A DNA stretch of 64,000 nucleotides from a candidate division KSB1 bacterium (GTDB lineage: Bacteria; Zhuqueibacterota; Zhuqueibacteria; Zhuqueibacterales; Zhuqueibacteraceae), in assembly GCA_034506255.1 (NCBI GenBank), contig JAPDPX010000011.1:62001-126000 (forward strand), read 5' to 3'. Under the pieces are notes generated by a model. That model did not search any database. It was given only the letters and a program-made list of their open reading frames with translations, and had not been told where the DNA came from. The position numbers and the translations under genes were made by a program. Every line of letters begins with the position of its first letter. Position 1 is the stretch's first letter. Below, piece after piece: positions 17,851-26,721 of the stretch.

Positions 17851-18089
17851 GGCGATGACGTGACGCGCCGGGCACCGTGCCCGCGCAAAAATACCGATGG
17901 TGAGGCAACCTGTCCGTCAACACCTTTTTTCGGTTCGGCAGAAATGTTCCGCCATGAGAAGAAAGCCACTGCCCGGGCACGAATGATTCGAATCCACTTT
18001 GTTTGCAGCATTCCCTTGCCGAGCGGGCTGCCGGAGGGGGCAGGCGTCCGCGCGGTTCTTCGAATGACCAACTTTTTGCGATTCGGCTT

Positions 18090-19073
18090 ATGATCCTGAC
18101 ACGCACGGAGGCGGCGTCATCGGCACCGCTTTACCTCGCCCTCCACCTGCAAAGTGCCTCTCTGCAAGCCGGCTTGGGTGACGGCTTTCAAATTTTACTG
18201 AGTGACCTCGGGATTCCCCTGGACAAGACCGACAGCGCCGCAGAATTTCTGCAGGCCCTGCGGCAGGTTCTGGAAAAGACGCAGATGATTGCGGCCGACC
18301 TTGCCAGCCCTTTGCTTGCCGCCGGTTTGGCGGTGCCGGCACATGTCCATCCCACCACCGGCAGTCTGACGCTCCCCACCGCGCCTCAGGCCATGTGGCA
18401 GGGCATGGACGTGAGGGCCTGGCTCGCGCACGAGCTCGGCCTGCCCGTGGTGGTGGAGTCCGACGTCATTGCGACGGCGGTGGCGGAATTGAAAGTCGGC
18501 GCGGCGCGCGGCGCAAACGACGTTCTGATCGTGAAGATCGACACCGAAGTCCAAGCCGCCTACTGGCGCAACGGCGAATTTGTGCGCGGTGCCCGGGGCT
18601 GCTTCGGCAACCTCGGCCACCTCGCGACCGGCAACAGTGATTTGCCCTGCTCCTGTGGCCATCTCGGTTGCCTGGAGGCGAGCGTTGCAACCGATGCCAT
18701 CCTGGACCGTTTCTACGCCGCCGCGGAAGCCGCGGAGCTCGAGCTGGAAGATGACGAGATGCCGGAATCGGCGGAGGCGGTGTTTGCGCTCAGCCAGAAG
18801 CAGCACGCGATCGCAGTTGCCGTGCTGGATGACGTGACTTTTGATCTCGGCACCGGCATCGCCAGCGCGGTGAATCTGCTCAATCCGCAAAAAGTCGTCA
18901 TCACCGGCGCACCGCTTTATTTGCGCAGCGAATTCTTTCAGCAGCTTGCCCGTGATGCCAGCCGGCGCATGCTGCCGGCCTGTGCCGCCGCAGTGCAACT
19001 GGTGCCGGGCATGATTCGGGAACATCCCGAATGCCTGGGCGCCATGCTCCTGGCCAGGGAGAGATTCGGCTGA
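18090..19073 (+). CDS. ROK-family protein (sugar kinase-like)
   Basis: The product is 327 residues from ATG 18090. It has the ROK zinc motif CSCGHLGCLEA (~residues 188-198), the VVESDVIATAVAEL segment with the catalytic-type aspartate, and a late GTGIASAVNLLNPQKVVITG strand. The canonical GEIGH preceding the zinc site is FGNLGH here, and the N-terminal phosphate-binding GGT loop is weak (LYLALHLQSASL). It may be a poor kinase or a sugar sensor. There is no DNA-binding domain. It lies between the hydantoinase-like gene and an SDR gene on the same strand. Confidence 0.72.
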   Translation: MILTRTEAASSAPLYLALHLQSASLQAGLGDGFQILLSDLGIPLDKTDSAAEFLQALRQVLEKTQMIAADLASPLLAAGLAVPAHVHPTTGSLTLPTAPQAMWQGMDVRAWLAHELGLPVVVESDVIATAVAELKVGAARGANDVLIVKIDTEVQAAYWRNGEFVRGARGCFGNLGHLATGNSDLPCSCGHLGCLEASVATDAILDRFYAAAEAAELELEDDEMPESAEAVFALSQKQHAIAVAVLDDVTFDLGTGIASAVNLLNPQKVVITGAPLYLRSEFFQQLARDASRRMLPACAAAVQLVPGMIREHPECLGAMLLARERFG

Positions 19074-19100
19074 TTATTCTTCAACAAAGGGAGTGTCGCC

Positions 19101-19814
19101 ATGAATTTGACCGGCAAAGTGGCCATCGTCACCGGTGCCAGCCGCGGCATCGGCCGTGCGCTGGCGTTGCGGCTGGCACGCGAGGGGACACATCTGCTGC
19201 TCACCGCGCGTCAGGAGCCGCTGCTCGCGCAAGTGGCCGAACAAGCACGTCAGCAGGGGGTCGAAGTCGCCTCGGTGCGCGCGGACCTGCGGGAGCAGAA
19301 GGAAATCGATCAGATGATCCAAACCGCGGTCGAACGCTTTGGCCGCATCGAGATCCTGGTCAACAACGCCGGCTTGGGCTATCTGAAACCGGTGGCGGAG
19401 TTGACCACTGCCGAATGGGATGAGATGTTTGCCGTCAATCTGCGCGCGGTTTTTCTGGCCACGCGCGCGGCCCTGCCGCATTTGCGGCGGGCCGGCGGGA
19501 GCTTTGTGGTGAATGTGGCCTCGCTCGCCGGCAAGAACACTTTCGCCAACGGCAGCGGCTACACCGCCACCAAGTGGGGTTTGCGCGCCTTCAGCCAATG
19601 CCTGATGCTGGAGGAACGCCGGCACGGGCTGCATGTGCTCACGATTTGCCCGGGCTCGGTGGAAACCGAATTTGGCGCCGGCCGCGCCACCCCGCGACCG
19701 GCATCGCGCGACATCCTCCTGCCGGAAGATGTCGCCGAGGCCGTGGTGGGCGCGCTGAAACTGCCGCCGCGCGCGATGCTCAGCGAGATCGACCTGCGCC
19801 CCTCGAATCCCTGA
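19101..19814 (+). CDS. Short-chain dehydrogenase/reductase
   Basis: The 237-residue classical SDR starts after AAAGGGAGTGTCGCC. The cofactor motif is TGASRGIGRAL (residues ~11-21), NNAG is in place, the catalytic serine lies in NVASLAG and the YxxxK pair in SGYTATKWGLRAF. An arginine after the glycine motif strand (LLLTARQEP) suggests NADP(H). The sequence is close to the 3-oxoacyl-ACP reductase/sorbitol dehydrogenase-like group, whose substrates vary, so no more precise role is claimed. It begins 28 bases after the ROK gene. Confidence 0.88.
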   Translation: MNLTGKVAIVTGASRGIGRALALRLAREGTHLLLTARQEPLLAQVAEQARQQGVEVASVRADLREQKEIDQMIQTAVERFGRIEILVNNAGLGYLKPVAELTTAEWDEMFAVNLRAVFLATRAALPHLRRAGGSFVVNVASLAGKNTFANGSGYTATKWGLRAFSQCLMLEERRHGLHVLTICPGSVETEFGAGRATPRPASRDILLPEDVAEAVVGALKLPPRAMLSEIDLRPSNP

Positions 19815-19873
19815 ACCCGTCGCCATCTCTCTCAAAAGGATTTTGCAAGATCATTTCGAAAGGACACACTGCC

Positions 19874-20890
19874 ATGAAGCACGCTTGCTGCATCGCCCTG
19901 CTCGCCGGGCTGCCGCTTTTCCCCGGCAGCGGCCTGGCCCAACATTCCCAACGCCTGTTTGCCGCCGTGGCAAAGAACATCAACAGTGCGGAAAATGGCG
20001 CCGCGGCAGCGACGGGCTTGCTGGCAACCCCGCTGCAGGGACCGCAATGGCAGCCGCTCACCTGGCCGGATATGCCGCTGCGCTGCCTCAGCCAGTCGCC
20101 TGCCGGTGGCTCCCCCAAACTGCTCGTGGCGGGATCAGACGGCATTCTGCGACCTTTCACCAATCCCACCGGCTGGCGCCTGCTGACGGATTGGCAATTG
20201 ACGGAAGTGCTCGATGTCGCCGTTGATCCGCTGGCACCCCGTACGATTTATGCCGCGACCGCCAATGGCATCTTCGTATCAACGGACGAGGGCAGGGGAT
20301 GGCAGGCCCGCAATCGCGGCTTGGCGAGTACATTCGTCAGTTGCTTGCTGGCGGATCCGCAACAACCCGGCCGGTGGTTTGCCGGCACGGAAGCCGGCTT
20401 GTATGAATCGCTCAATGGCGGCCAGGATTGGCGGCTGCTCGCGCTCGAAGGCATCGCGGTGCGCGCCCTGTTGCGCGAGAAGCAATCGTGGCCCGGCATC
20501 TTCTGGGTTGGCACGGAAAATCACGGCCTGTATGAAAGTTTTGACGGCGCCAAAACCTTCGCCAAAGTCGACATGGATGACGACAGCAGCTCGGTCTATG
20601 CGCTTGCCGGCGGCGGTGCCAATGAACCAATCTATGCCGGACTGTTCGCCCAGGGTCTCTATCGTGCCTCCTCGCCGGGAGAATTGTGGGAACCGCTTGC
20701 CGGCAGCCAGCGGTTGGGCACGGTGTTCTGCATTTTGCCACTGCCGGAACAACAACTGCTCTTCGTCGGCACCCATGACCAGGGCGTGTTTCGCAGCACG
20801 GACGGCGGCCAAACCTGGCAAAGCTTCGGACTCGAGGGTGCGACGGTGCGCGATTTGATGCTGGGGGAGGCCGGTTGGGCCAGGCCCTAG
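19874..20890 (+). CDS. Secreted BNR/sortilin-like beta-propeller protein, paralogue 1
   Basis: From ATG 19874, after TTTCGAAAGGACACACTGCC, the product is 338 residues with a signal peptide (MKHACCIALLAGLPLFPGSG). The rest is made of ~40-residue repeats with Asp-box-like units (GIFVSTDEGRGWQ, GLYESLNGGQDWR, GLYESFDGAKTF, GVFRSTDGGQTWQ), the pattern of BNR/Ycf48-type propellers. Residues ~100-155 closely resemble the same part of the protein at 38902-39927. No catalytic residues are recognisable; a binding or glycan-recognition role is likely. The frame is open well upstream, but that part lies over the SDR gene. Confidence 0.8.
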   Translation: MKHACCIALLAGLPLFPGSGLAQHSQRLFAAVAKNINSAENGAAAATGLLATPLQGPQWQPLTWPDMPLRCLSQSPAGGSPKLLVAGSDGILRPFTNPTGWRLLTDWQLTEVLDVAVDPLAPRTIYAATANGIFVSTDEGRGWQARNRGLASTFVSCLLADPQQPGRWFAGTEAGLYESLNGGQDWRLLALEGIAVRALLREKQSWPGIFWVGTENHGLYESFDGAKTFAKVDMDDDSSSVYALAGGGANEPIYAGLFAQGLYRASSPGELWEPLAGSQRLGTVFCILPLPEQQLLFVGTHDQGVFRSTDGGQTWQSFGLEGATVRDLMLGEAGWARP

Positions 20891-21161
20891 GCACGGTTCC
20901 CGCGATGAGCGCAGGGGGACGCGCCGCTGTGTCGCGCAGAAGAATCTCGTGCAAGGCCGGGCCCTGTGGTCAATTTTTATGGAATCTTTGCAGGAGGTGA
21001 GCGCGTGATGTCCGGCTTTTCCGCAGCAACCGACCACCCGCTTGCCCAACGCCGGTTGTGTTGAGGACCATCATTTCGGTTGTGCCGTTGCTCTCATTCC
21101 CGCCCTGCGGCAGCGGGGCAAAAAAAATGCACCTCACTCATTCAAGGAGGAAGGAATCGCA

Positions 21162-21719
21162 ATGTTGAATTCGAAGGTGGAGTTGAAGCAAAGTGGCATT
21201 CAAGGCCTGGGCATTTTCGCCAGGGAATTCATTGCAGAGGGCGAGATGGTATGGTGGGAAACTGCCGAGGAACAAGCGCGGCGTTTTATCGTGACCCGCC
21301 AGGAGATCGAAACCTGGCCGGAGGAGAAACAGCGCAATTTTCTCAAATATGCCTATCAAATCGATGCCGGCGTCTATTACGGCCCGCGTGACACGGTGCC
21401 GCAGGATCCGGCCGACTTCACCAACCACAGTTGCGATCCCAACACCTGGTTTGTCGATGACAACACCATGACCGCGCGCCGCGACATCATGCCCGGAGAG
21501 GAGATCACCTATGACTATGCCACCAGCGAGATCGAAGAAAGCTTCCTGCTGGTCTGCGGCTGCGGCGCCGCCAATTGCCGCGGCATCATTCGCGGCACCG
21601 ATCATTTATTGCCGGAATTGCAGGAAATGTACGGCAACCACATGATGCAGCATGTGCTGCGCAGCATCGCGGCCCATCGTGCCGCAGCGCACAAGGCAAA
21701 AGTTGCCGGCATGAAGTAA
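21162..21719 (+). CDS. SET-domain protein (putative lysine methyltransferase)
   Basis: The product is 185 residues; ATG 21162 follows a strong AAGGAGGAAGGAATCGCA site. Motifs of the SET fold are all visible: KQSGIQGLGIFAREFIAEGE at the start, FTNHSCDPNTWF (the pseudoknot NHSCxPN), EEITYDYA with the catalytic tyrosine, and a post-SET CGCGAANCRG cysteine cluster. This is the pattern of protein lysine N-methyltransferases using SAM. Bacterial members may have housekeeping targets such as ribosomal or histone-like proteins; the target here is unknown. Confidence 0.85.
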   Translation: MLNSKVELKQSGIQGLGIFAREFIAEGEMVWWETAEEQARRFIVTRQEIETWPEEKQRNFLKYAYQIDAGVYYGPRDTVPQDPADFTNHSCDPNTWFVDDNTMTARRDIMPGEEITYDYATSEIEESFLLVCGCGAANCRGIIRGTDHLLPELQEMYGNHMMQHVLRSIAAHRAAAHKAKVAGMK

Positions 21720-22096
21720 TCCCCTTCGCTGAAAACTCGGCCGCGCCGGCCTCCAGCCCGCTTGCAGACCAGACGCCTGCGCCAGGCTTTCATCCTGATG
21801 GCAGGTCGCGCAGCGGGGACAGGCTCTCGGGAAAAATTGTGCCTCTCAGCCGATCGTTTGCGGCCGGTAATTGCGGGGTGTCCATGCGCCGTTGCGCGTT
21901 TCCTCCGCCTCGCCGCCGGCTGCCGGCAAATTTCGCAAGGACGCCCTCTCTCTTCCAGCCTCTCGATGCCTTCCCCGCCAGCAGACAACGGCGGCTGGGA
22001 AGAGAGAAGGGCGTCATGTTCAGAGGCATGATCGTGTTGTCGTCGCGGTCCCGATCTTTCACGCGAGGATTGCGACAGGACCATTCGAGCCGCGCC
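21720..22096. other. Convergent intergenic region with a long imperfect inverted repeat
   Basis: The region lies between the SET gene (+) and a glycosidase gene (-). It contains the arms GACGCCCTCTCTCTTCCAGCC (about 21940-21960) and GGCTGGGAAGAGAGAAGGGCGTC (about 21993-22015), which pair along ~20 bases with one bulge and a ~30-base loop. There is no T tract, so it is only a possible bidirectional terminator. The first 80 bases resemble the GGCCTCCAGCCCGC repeat also seen near 36112 and 41690. No gene is supported. Confidence 0.5.
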
Positions 22097-24124
22097 TTAT
22101 TTTTGCTTCACAAGAACAGACAGGTTTTGCGCCGGCCAGGGCAGGGTGAAGCCCTCTGCGGGCTTGGACTGCGGTTGCCCGTCAATCCACCATCCCGTCT
22201 GGCTTTCCGCGGCAACTCTCTCAATCCGCACAGCCAATCTTGTGTCCCGCACTCTCACCGTTGCTTCCAGCCAATTCATCCCCGCCAGCAACCGGGGGCG
22301 CAGGCGCAACTGCCGCCACTCCGGGCGAATTCCCAGCACATGATGAATGCACAAGATGATGATTTCCGCCCAAGTCCAGGGAATGATGCCGATTTGCGGA
22401 CAGGGTGGAATGGGCCGCGGGCCGTAGAATTCAAACCAGGCGCCGGCGCGGCCGCCGGGCACGGTCGTCAGCCAGTGCAACACACGCCAGACTTTTTCAT
22501 CGTTGCCGGCTTCGAACCAGGCGCGTGCGATGAACAGCGAAGCAAATGGCCACGGCCCTGGAGAGTCTGGCTCGGAGGTATAGTGATAACGGCCATAGCC
22601 CCCGCCGGTCCAGTTGGTATTCCACAAGCCTTCGAGATGCGCCAGCGTTCTCTGCGCCAGCTCGCTGCGCGGGTCGATGAATTCCAGCGCAATCGGCAGG
22701 GCGGCGGCGCTGTCGGGATTCAAATAATGCGGGCCGGGCTGGCGCAGGGGAATGCTGGCCGGGAACGTCTCCGGCTCACGCAGAAACGTTTCCGTCTGCA
22801 CCTCGCCATTCAGGCGGCGGCGCTTGATGAAATGGCCATTCTCGATCAGACAAAATTTGGGATCAAACAGCATGGCCTGCGTGATTGCCTGCGCCGCCTC
22901 CAGCCAGCCGCGGGCACGGTCCTGCTCGCCGAGCAATTCCGCCAGCCGGGCGGCGCTGCGCAGGCCGAGAGCCGGATAAAATTGATACATCAGCTCCATG
23001 CCGTCCTCGATGCCGAACAGATGGTGACGCTCCCAGAATTCGCGCTGGTTGTGCAGCAGAAAAGTTTCGGGATGGCGGAAAACCGGTTGCAAGGGCAAAT
23101 CCGCGGTGGCGCAAATACGCGGCCAGTGCCGCCGGATCAAAGCGAGATCACCGGTCCAATCACAGTAGAGCTGCAGGGTGTGGAGCAGAATGCCGTTCTG
23201 GTCGAGTTCCACCTCGGCCGGCGGCCGCCGGCGGCTGGAATCGACGGTGTCGCCCGCGGGCGTCACGAACTCCGTCAGCATGCGCTCCAACATGGTGGCC
23301 GCGAGCTGCCATTGGCCGGTGCACACCAGTGCCTGCACCATCATGGCCTGGTCGCGCGTCCATTCGAGATTGTATTGCCAGCAGCTCGAATCACAACGAC
23401 CGCGTGCGGAGATGACCGCCTGCAATTGGTGGCAGGAGGCGTGGAAGAGATGATTCAGCACCGGCGAATCGCTCAGCCAAGCCGCCGCCTGTTGCCAGTA
23501 GTTTGCCGCCTCCGGCAAAGGAGCCTGCGGTTCGCTCCAACGACAAAGCACGGCCGGCTGCTCCGAACCTTGTGCCGTCAGGCAATATTCGACAAAACAC
23601 TGCTTCGTTTCCCCGCCGGCCAGAGGCAAATCTTTGGTGAGCTGCTGCGCCCGCACGCCGGTGTGCAGGGTTACGTGCTGTGATCGTGAAGAAATGTTGC
23701 TGATGGTGAGAGCACGCACGAGGCGGGGAGTGGAGCGGTCCGGGCAGAAGAAGCGCTCACGCACAGCAAACTCTTCCGTCTCCCAGAACACCGCCACTGT
23801 CGGAATCTTTTCCTGCTGCAGCCAGAAGGCTTTGACGCTTGCCGGGTCAGCCGCCAGGATTGCTCCCCCGGTCTCGAGCCGCAACATGGTGGCTGCCAGT
23901 CCGGTTTGCGGATCGAAGCTCAGCGCTTTGCGTTTCGGGCCGAAGTGATCCGGCGACATCAGTAACAGGCCGACCGGCGTGCCCTCGCCGGAGGTGCAGA
24001 TTTGAACAGCGGCGGTGAGATGGCCATTTCCGAGAAAGTAATAGTCGATGCCGGCGAGCATCGTGCGCACATCGGGCGGGCCGAGGGCGGGATCATCGCT
24101 GTAGAAATGTTCCGAAGCTTCCAT
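22097..24124 (-). CDS. (alpha/alpha)6-barrel glycoside hydrolase
   Basis: The 675-residue protein has no signal peptide. The N-terminal third is beta-rich. The C-terminal two thirds show the helical repeat pattern of six-hairpin glycosidases (glucoamylase/GH63-type): WQYNLEWTRDQAMMVQALVCTGQ, EVELDQNGILLHTLQLYCDWTGD, FGIEDGMELMYQFYPALGLRSAARLAELLG and GPWPFASLFIARAWFEAGNDEK. The acidic residues in LEWTRDQ and in VELDQNG/GIEDG are plausible catalytic sites. The exact GH family is not assigned. It is the last gene of the minus-strand island, after the MetE-like gene. Confidence 0.7.
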   Translation of the reverse strand: MEASEHFYSDDPALGPPDVRTMLAGIDYYFLGNGHLTAAVQICTSGEGTPVGLLLMSPDHFGPKRKALSFDPQTGLAATMLRLETGGAILAADPASVKAFWLQQEKIPTVAVFWETEEFAVRERFFCPDRSTPRLVRALTISNISSRSQHVTLHTGVRAQQLTKDLPLAGGETKQCFVEYCLTAQGSEQPAVLCRWSEPQAPLPEAANYWQQAAAWLSDSPVLNHLFHASCHQLQAVISARGRCDSSCWQYNLEWTRDQAMMVQALVCTGQWQLAATMLERMLTEFVTPAGDTVDSSRRRPPAEVELDQNGILLHTLQLYCDWTGDLALIRRHWPRICATADLPLQPVFRHPETFLLHNQREFWERHHLFGIEDGMELMYQFYPALGLRSAARLAELLGEQDRARGWLEAAQAITQAMLFDPKFCLIENGHFIKRRRLNGEVQTETFLREPETFPASIPLRQPGPHYLNPDSAAALPIALEFIDPRSELAQRTLAHLEGLWNTNWTGGGYGRYHYTSEPDSPGPWPFASLFIARAWFEAGNDEKVWRVLHWLTTVPGGRAGAWFEFYGPRPIPPCPQIGIIPWTWAEIIILCIHHVLGIRPEWRQLRLRPRLLAGMNWLEATVRVRDTRLAVRIERVAAESQTGWWIDGQPQSKPAEGFTLPWPAQNLSVLVKQK

Positions 24125-24452
24125 GGCTCTTTCCGGGTGGATGATGGAAAAGGGAGACAGGTGGTGGTGACGTGTTGCGCGCCGGCTTAGCGGTCACGAA
24201 GCTTGCTTGGCTGGATCAGGGGCAGGGCACCGCTCCGGCTGTCAAGCCACCGCCTGCCAGCGGCGTAATCCCCAAGCGAAGGACAACGCCCGGCAAGCTC
24301 GGGCAGCCGCCCCCGCCGGGCCTGCAGCAGGGAAGGCAGGCAGGTGAGGAATACTTGTGGCTGTCAGGGGAAAGTTGTCGCTTCAGCGAAGGCACCGGCA
24401 TTATTTTTCGTCGCCGTACGGTTGTGCGGGCACATTTGCAAACACGCCGGGC
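24125..24452. other. Intergenic region between MetE-like and glycosidase genes
   Basis: The 328 bases between the two minus-strand genes contain no supported gene and no clear terminator. Both strands were read; short open frames present are GC-driven and have no recognisable domain or ribosome-binding site. Confidence 0.4.
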
Positions 24453-25457
24453 TCAGCGGCCCAGGAAGAGATCGCGGCCCCTGACAAGATTGCGCAGTTT
24501 GGCATCAGCGACCGAACGCGGCAGCATCCACAAGCCGCAATCGGGGTGAACGTAGTGGATGCGTTCTGCGCCGACCAGCCTGGCCACTTCTTCAATGCGG
24601 CGGGCGATTTCTTCGGGGGATTCCACCTGATTGTCTTTGATGTCGATGACGCCCAGGCCGATGCCCATCTCCGGTTTGAGCTGCACCAGCATGTGCTTGT
24701 CGGATTCGGGTCGGCGCGCCATTTCCAGCACCATGTGGTCGCACTGCAGGCGGTTGATAAAACGCACCAGGCGGTCATAGGTGCCTTGCTGCACGCGTTG
24801 ACCGCCATAATTGCCGAAACAGAGATGCACGGCCTTTTGCGTCTGCACGTTTTTGAAGATGCGGTTGATGGCCTCGGCTGCCAGGTCGGCATCATCGGGG
24901 TTGCCGGTCAGGTTGGCCTCGTCAATCTGGATGACTTCCGCATTGATGCCGACCACCTGCTCCGCGAGAATATCGGCGAGCGCCAGCACCAGCTCCGCAA
25001 AGCTGGCATAGTGTTGATTGAGCAGCACGCGCGCCAGCATGTAGGGGCTGGTGAGGGTGAACTTCAAGGGTTTGGTGGTGAGGGGGCGGATGAACTCGAA
25101 ATCCTTCAACAAATTCAGGGTGCCGGCGCCGAGCGTCTCGACCACGATGCCCGCCGGCTCGGCGCGATAAGCCAGGGCGCTTTGCCGGCGAAACGTCTCG
25201 AGGGTCTTGCGGGAAAAGGAGGTTTGCACACCCGTCATCGGCCGGATGAAATAATCGATCATGCCATTGGTTTCGGGATGATTGATGTCCCAGCGGTAGA
25301 GCTCACCGTCGACGAGTAAATCGATGCCGGCCAGCTCCTGGATTTTGAGCACGACCAGCACGGCGTCCCGCAGGTGCTCCTTGGTGCCGAAAGTTCGCAG
25401 CCATAGAGGTACGGGATAGCTGCCGACCGTGGTCGTCAGCAACGAGGGTTTGGCCAT
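24453..25457 (-). CDS. Cobalamin-independent methionine synthase (MetE C-terminal domain)-like enzyme
   Basis: The product is 334 residues from ATG 25457, preceded by CAGGGAGACCCT. It is a single TIM barrel of the UROD/MetE type beginning LLTTTVGSYPVPLW. The four zinc ligands of MetE appear in order: His and Cys in AVHLCFGNYG, Glu in MVLEMAR and Cys in HPDCGLWM. A VIQIDEANLTG strand marks the substrate side. It lacks the N-terminal MetE half, so it is one of the stand-alone zinc methyltransferases whose methyl donor is often not folate. It is divergent from the AraC-type regulator, 167 bases away. Confidence 0.82.
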   Translation of the reverse strand: MAKPSLLTTTVGSYPVPLWLRTFGTKEHLRDAVLVVLKIQELAGIDLLVDGELYRWDINHPETNGMIDYFIRPMTGVQTSFSRKTLETFRRQSALAYRAEPAGIVVETLGAGTLNLLKDFEFIRPLTTKPLKFTLTSPYMLARVLLNQHYASFAELVLALADILAEQVVGINAEVIQIDEANLTGNPDDADLAAEAINRIFKNVQTQKAVHLCFGNYGGQRVQQGTYDRLVRFINRLQCDHMVLEMARRPESDKHMLVQLKPEMGIGLGVIDIKDNQVESPEEIARRIEEVARLVGAERIHYVHPDCGLWMLPRSVADAKLRNLVRGRDLFLGR

Positions 25458-25486
25458 AGGGTCTCCCTGGGTTCTGGAAAAAGACC

Positions 25487-25514
25487 TTGACAACCGCGAT
25501 ACAAGTATTAAATT
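25487..25514 (+). promoter_or_regulatory. Candidate sigma-70-like promoter for the AraC-type gene
   Basis: TTGACA at 25487-25492 matches the -35 consensus. TAAATT at 25509-25514, 16 bases further, matches four of six positions of the -10 box. It points toward the AraC-type gene starting at 25625 and lies in the divergent gap shared with the MetE-like gene. FCB-type bacteria can use a different promoter consensus, which lowers confidence. Confidence 0.4.
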
Positions 25515-25624
25515 CCGGGCGTGATTTTCTTGGTAGGGCAGGACCTCTTTATTTGCAATTTCGGCACCAGCCAGGACGGGCGCCTCGATCTGAGTGAATA
25601 CGGGTTTGTTGTGGAGGTCGCGCC

Positions 25625-26551
25625 ATGACGGGTTTGCCTGTTGCAGCCGAGGAGTCAGTACGTCTCACCAAAAGGCCGGTCAAGATTGTCATCCCGCCGT
25701 ATGGCATCAGCATCACGGAAAGTCATCACGAGCGTGGTTTCGTGATGCCGCCGATGCGCAATTCCTACACCAAAATCTACTACATTCTGGACGGCATCGC
25801 CGATTGCTACATCGAGCGCAGTGTGGCTCATCTTTCGCGGGAAAACGTACTGGTGGTGCCGCGCGGGGCCACGCATTATTTGCGCGACAAGGAGTCCTCG
25901 CCGCTGTGGCTGTACATCGTAGCGGTGCGCAACAACAGTCTGGAGCATCTTTCGACCTTCAATGAACAAATCGAGCAGCTCAACATCCTTGCCGCCCGTC
26001 ATCTCAAAGCGCTGAGCGCGCATGATTATGCCGCCTACGACCTGCCGCGCATGCTGCGCAAAATTCTCTATGAACAGCGCATGCGCGCCAGCGGCTATGT
26101 TCCGGCGATTCAGGCGACGCTGCTCAATCTCGTGGTTGCGCTCAATCGCATCTATCTCAACATTCCGGTGGAGCAGCATTTCACCAGCGACAAGCCCACC
26201 ATCAGCCGCATCCAGCAAGTGGCACGCTATATTGAAAAGAATTTCTTCGAGCCGGTGTCGGTCGAGAACATGGCGCGCATGGCCTGTCTGAGCGTGCGGC
26301 AATTCACCAATCAGTTCAAGGCGGTCTACGGCGTCACCTTCATGCAATATCTGCATTATCATCGCACGCGCTACGCCCAGCGCCTGCTCGCCGAAACGGA
26401 TCAGGAGATCATTTCCATTTGTTTCGCCTCCGGCTTCAATGATCTGGCACACTTTTACCGCATTTTCAAACGCTACACTTCCCTTTCCCCCCGGCAGTAC
26501 CGTCTCAATGCCGGTTATTTTTACACCAGGGCGGGCCGCGGCAAAAATTGA
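25625..26551 (+). CDS. AraC-family transcriptional regulator with N-terminal cupin
   Basis: The 308-residue protein starts at ATG 25625 after TGTGGAGGTCGCGCC. Residues ~25-140 are a cupin-like ligand domain (IYYILDGIADCYIE, VLVVPRGATHYL). Residues ~195-300 are the double helix-turn-helix of AraC proteins: ARYIEKNFFEPVSVENMARM, FTNQFKAVYGVTFMQYLHYHR and the signature IISICFASGFNDLAHFYRIFKRYTSLSP-type region. It is the only plus-strand gene inside a long minus-strand block of catabolic genes and is divergent from the MetE-like gene. It is the natural candidate for a sugar-responsive activator of the island (inference). Confidence 0.88.
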   Translation: MTGLPVAAEESVRLTKRPVKIVIPPYGISITESHHERGFVMPPMRNSYTKIYYILDGIADCYIERSVAHLSRENVLVVPRGATHYLRDKESSPLWLYIVAVRNNSLEHLSTFNEQIEQLNILAARHLKALSAHDYAAYDLPRMLRKILYEQRMRASGYVPAIQATLLNLVVALNRIYLNIPVEQHFTSDKPTISRIQQVARYIEKNFFEPVSVENMARMACLSVRQFTNQFKAVYGVTFMQYLHYHRTRYAQRLLAETDQEIISICFASGFNDLAHFYRIFKRYTSLSPRQYRLNAGYFYTRAGRGKN

Positions 26552-26721
26552 AGGCCGGCCCGGCCACCTTCCGCCGGGCGCAACCCCGCGTCCGCCGGCG
26601 TCGTTTGCGCCGCACCGGGGCTGCCGCTCTTTGAAAGCGGCCTCCGCCGCCAGGCGATGCAAGGGTGGAAAGGCCAGCCTTGCCGTGGGGCAGGCAATGA
26701 CAGCCTGCGCACGCCCTGTCT

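Noticed and set aside
17869..17883. Short palindrome CGGGCACCGTGCCCG after the hydantoinase-like gene
   Set aside because: It is a perfect 15-mer with a one-base centre, too tight to form a hairpin terminator and without a T tract; not repeated in the window.
17975..18000. TTCGAATCC, which looks like a tRNA T-arm
   Set aside because: No acceptor stem, D-arm or anticodon arm can be built around it on either strand.
21575..23683. Open plus-strand frame of ~700 codons
   Set aside because: It overlaps the SET gene and runs antisense to the six-hairpin glycosidase, with no recognisable domain.
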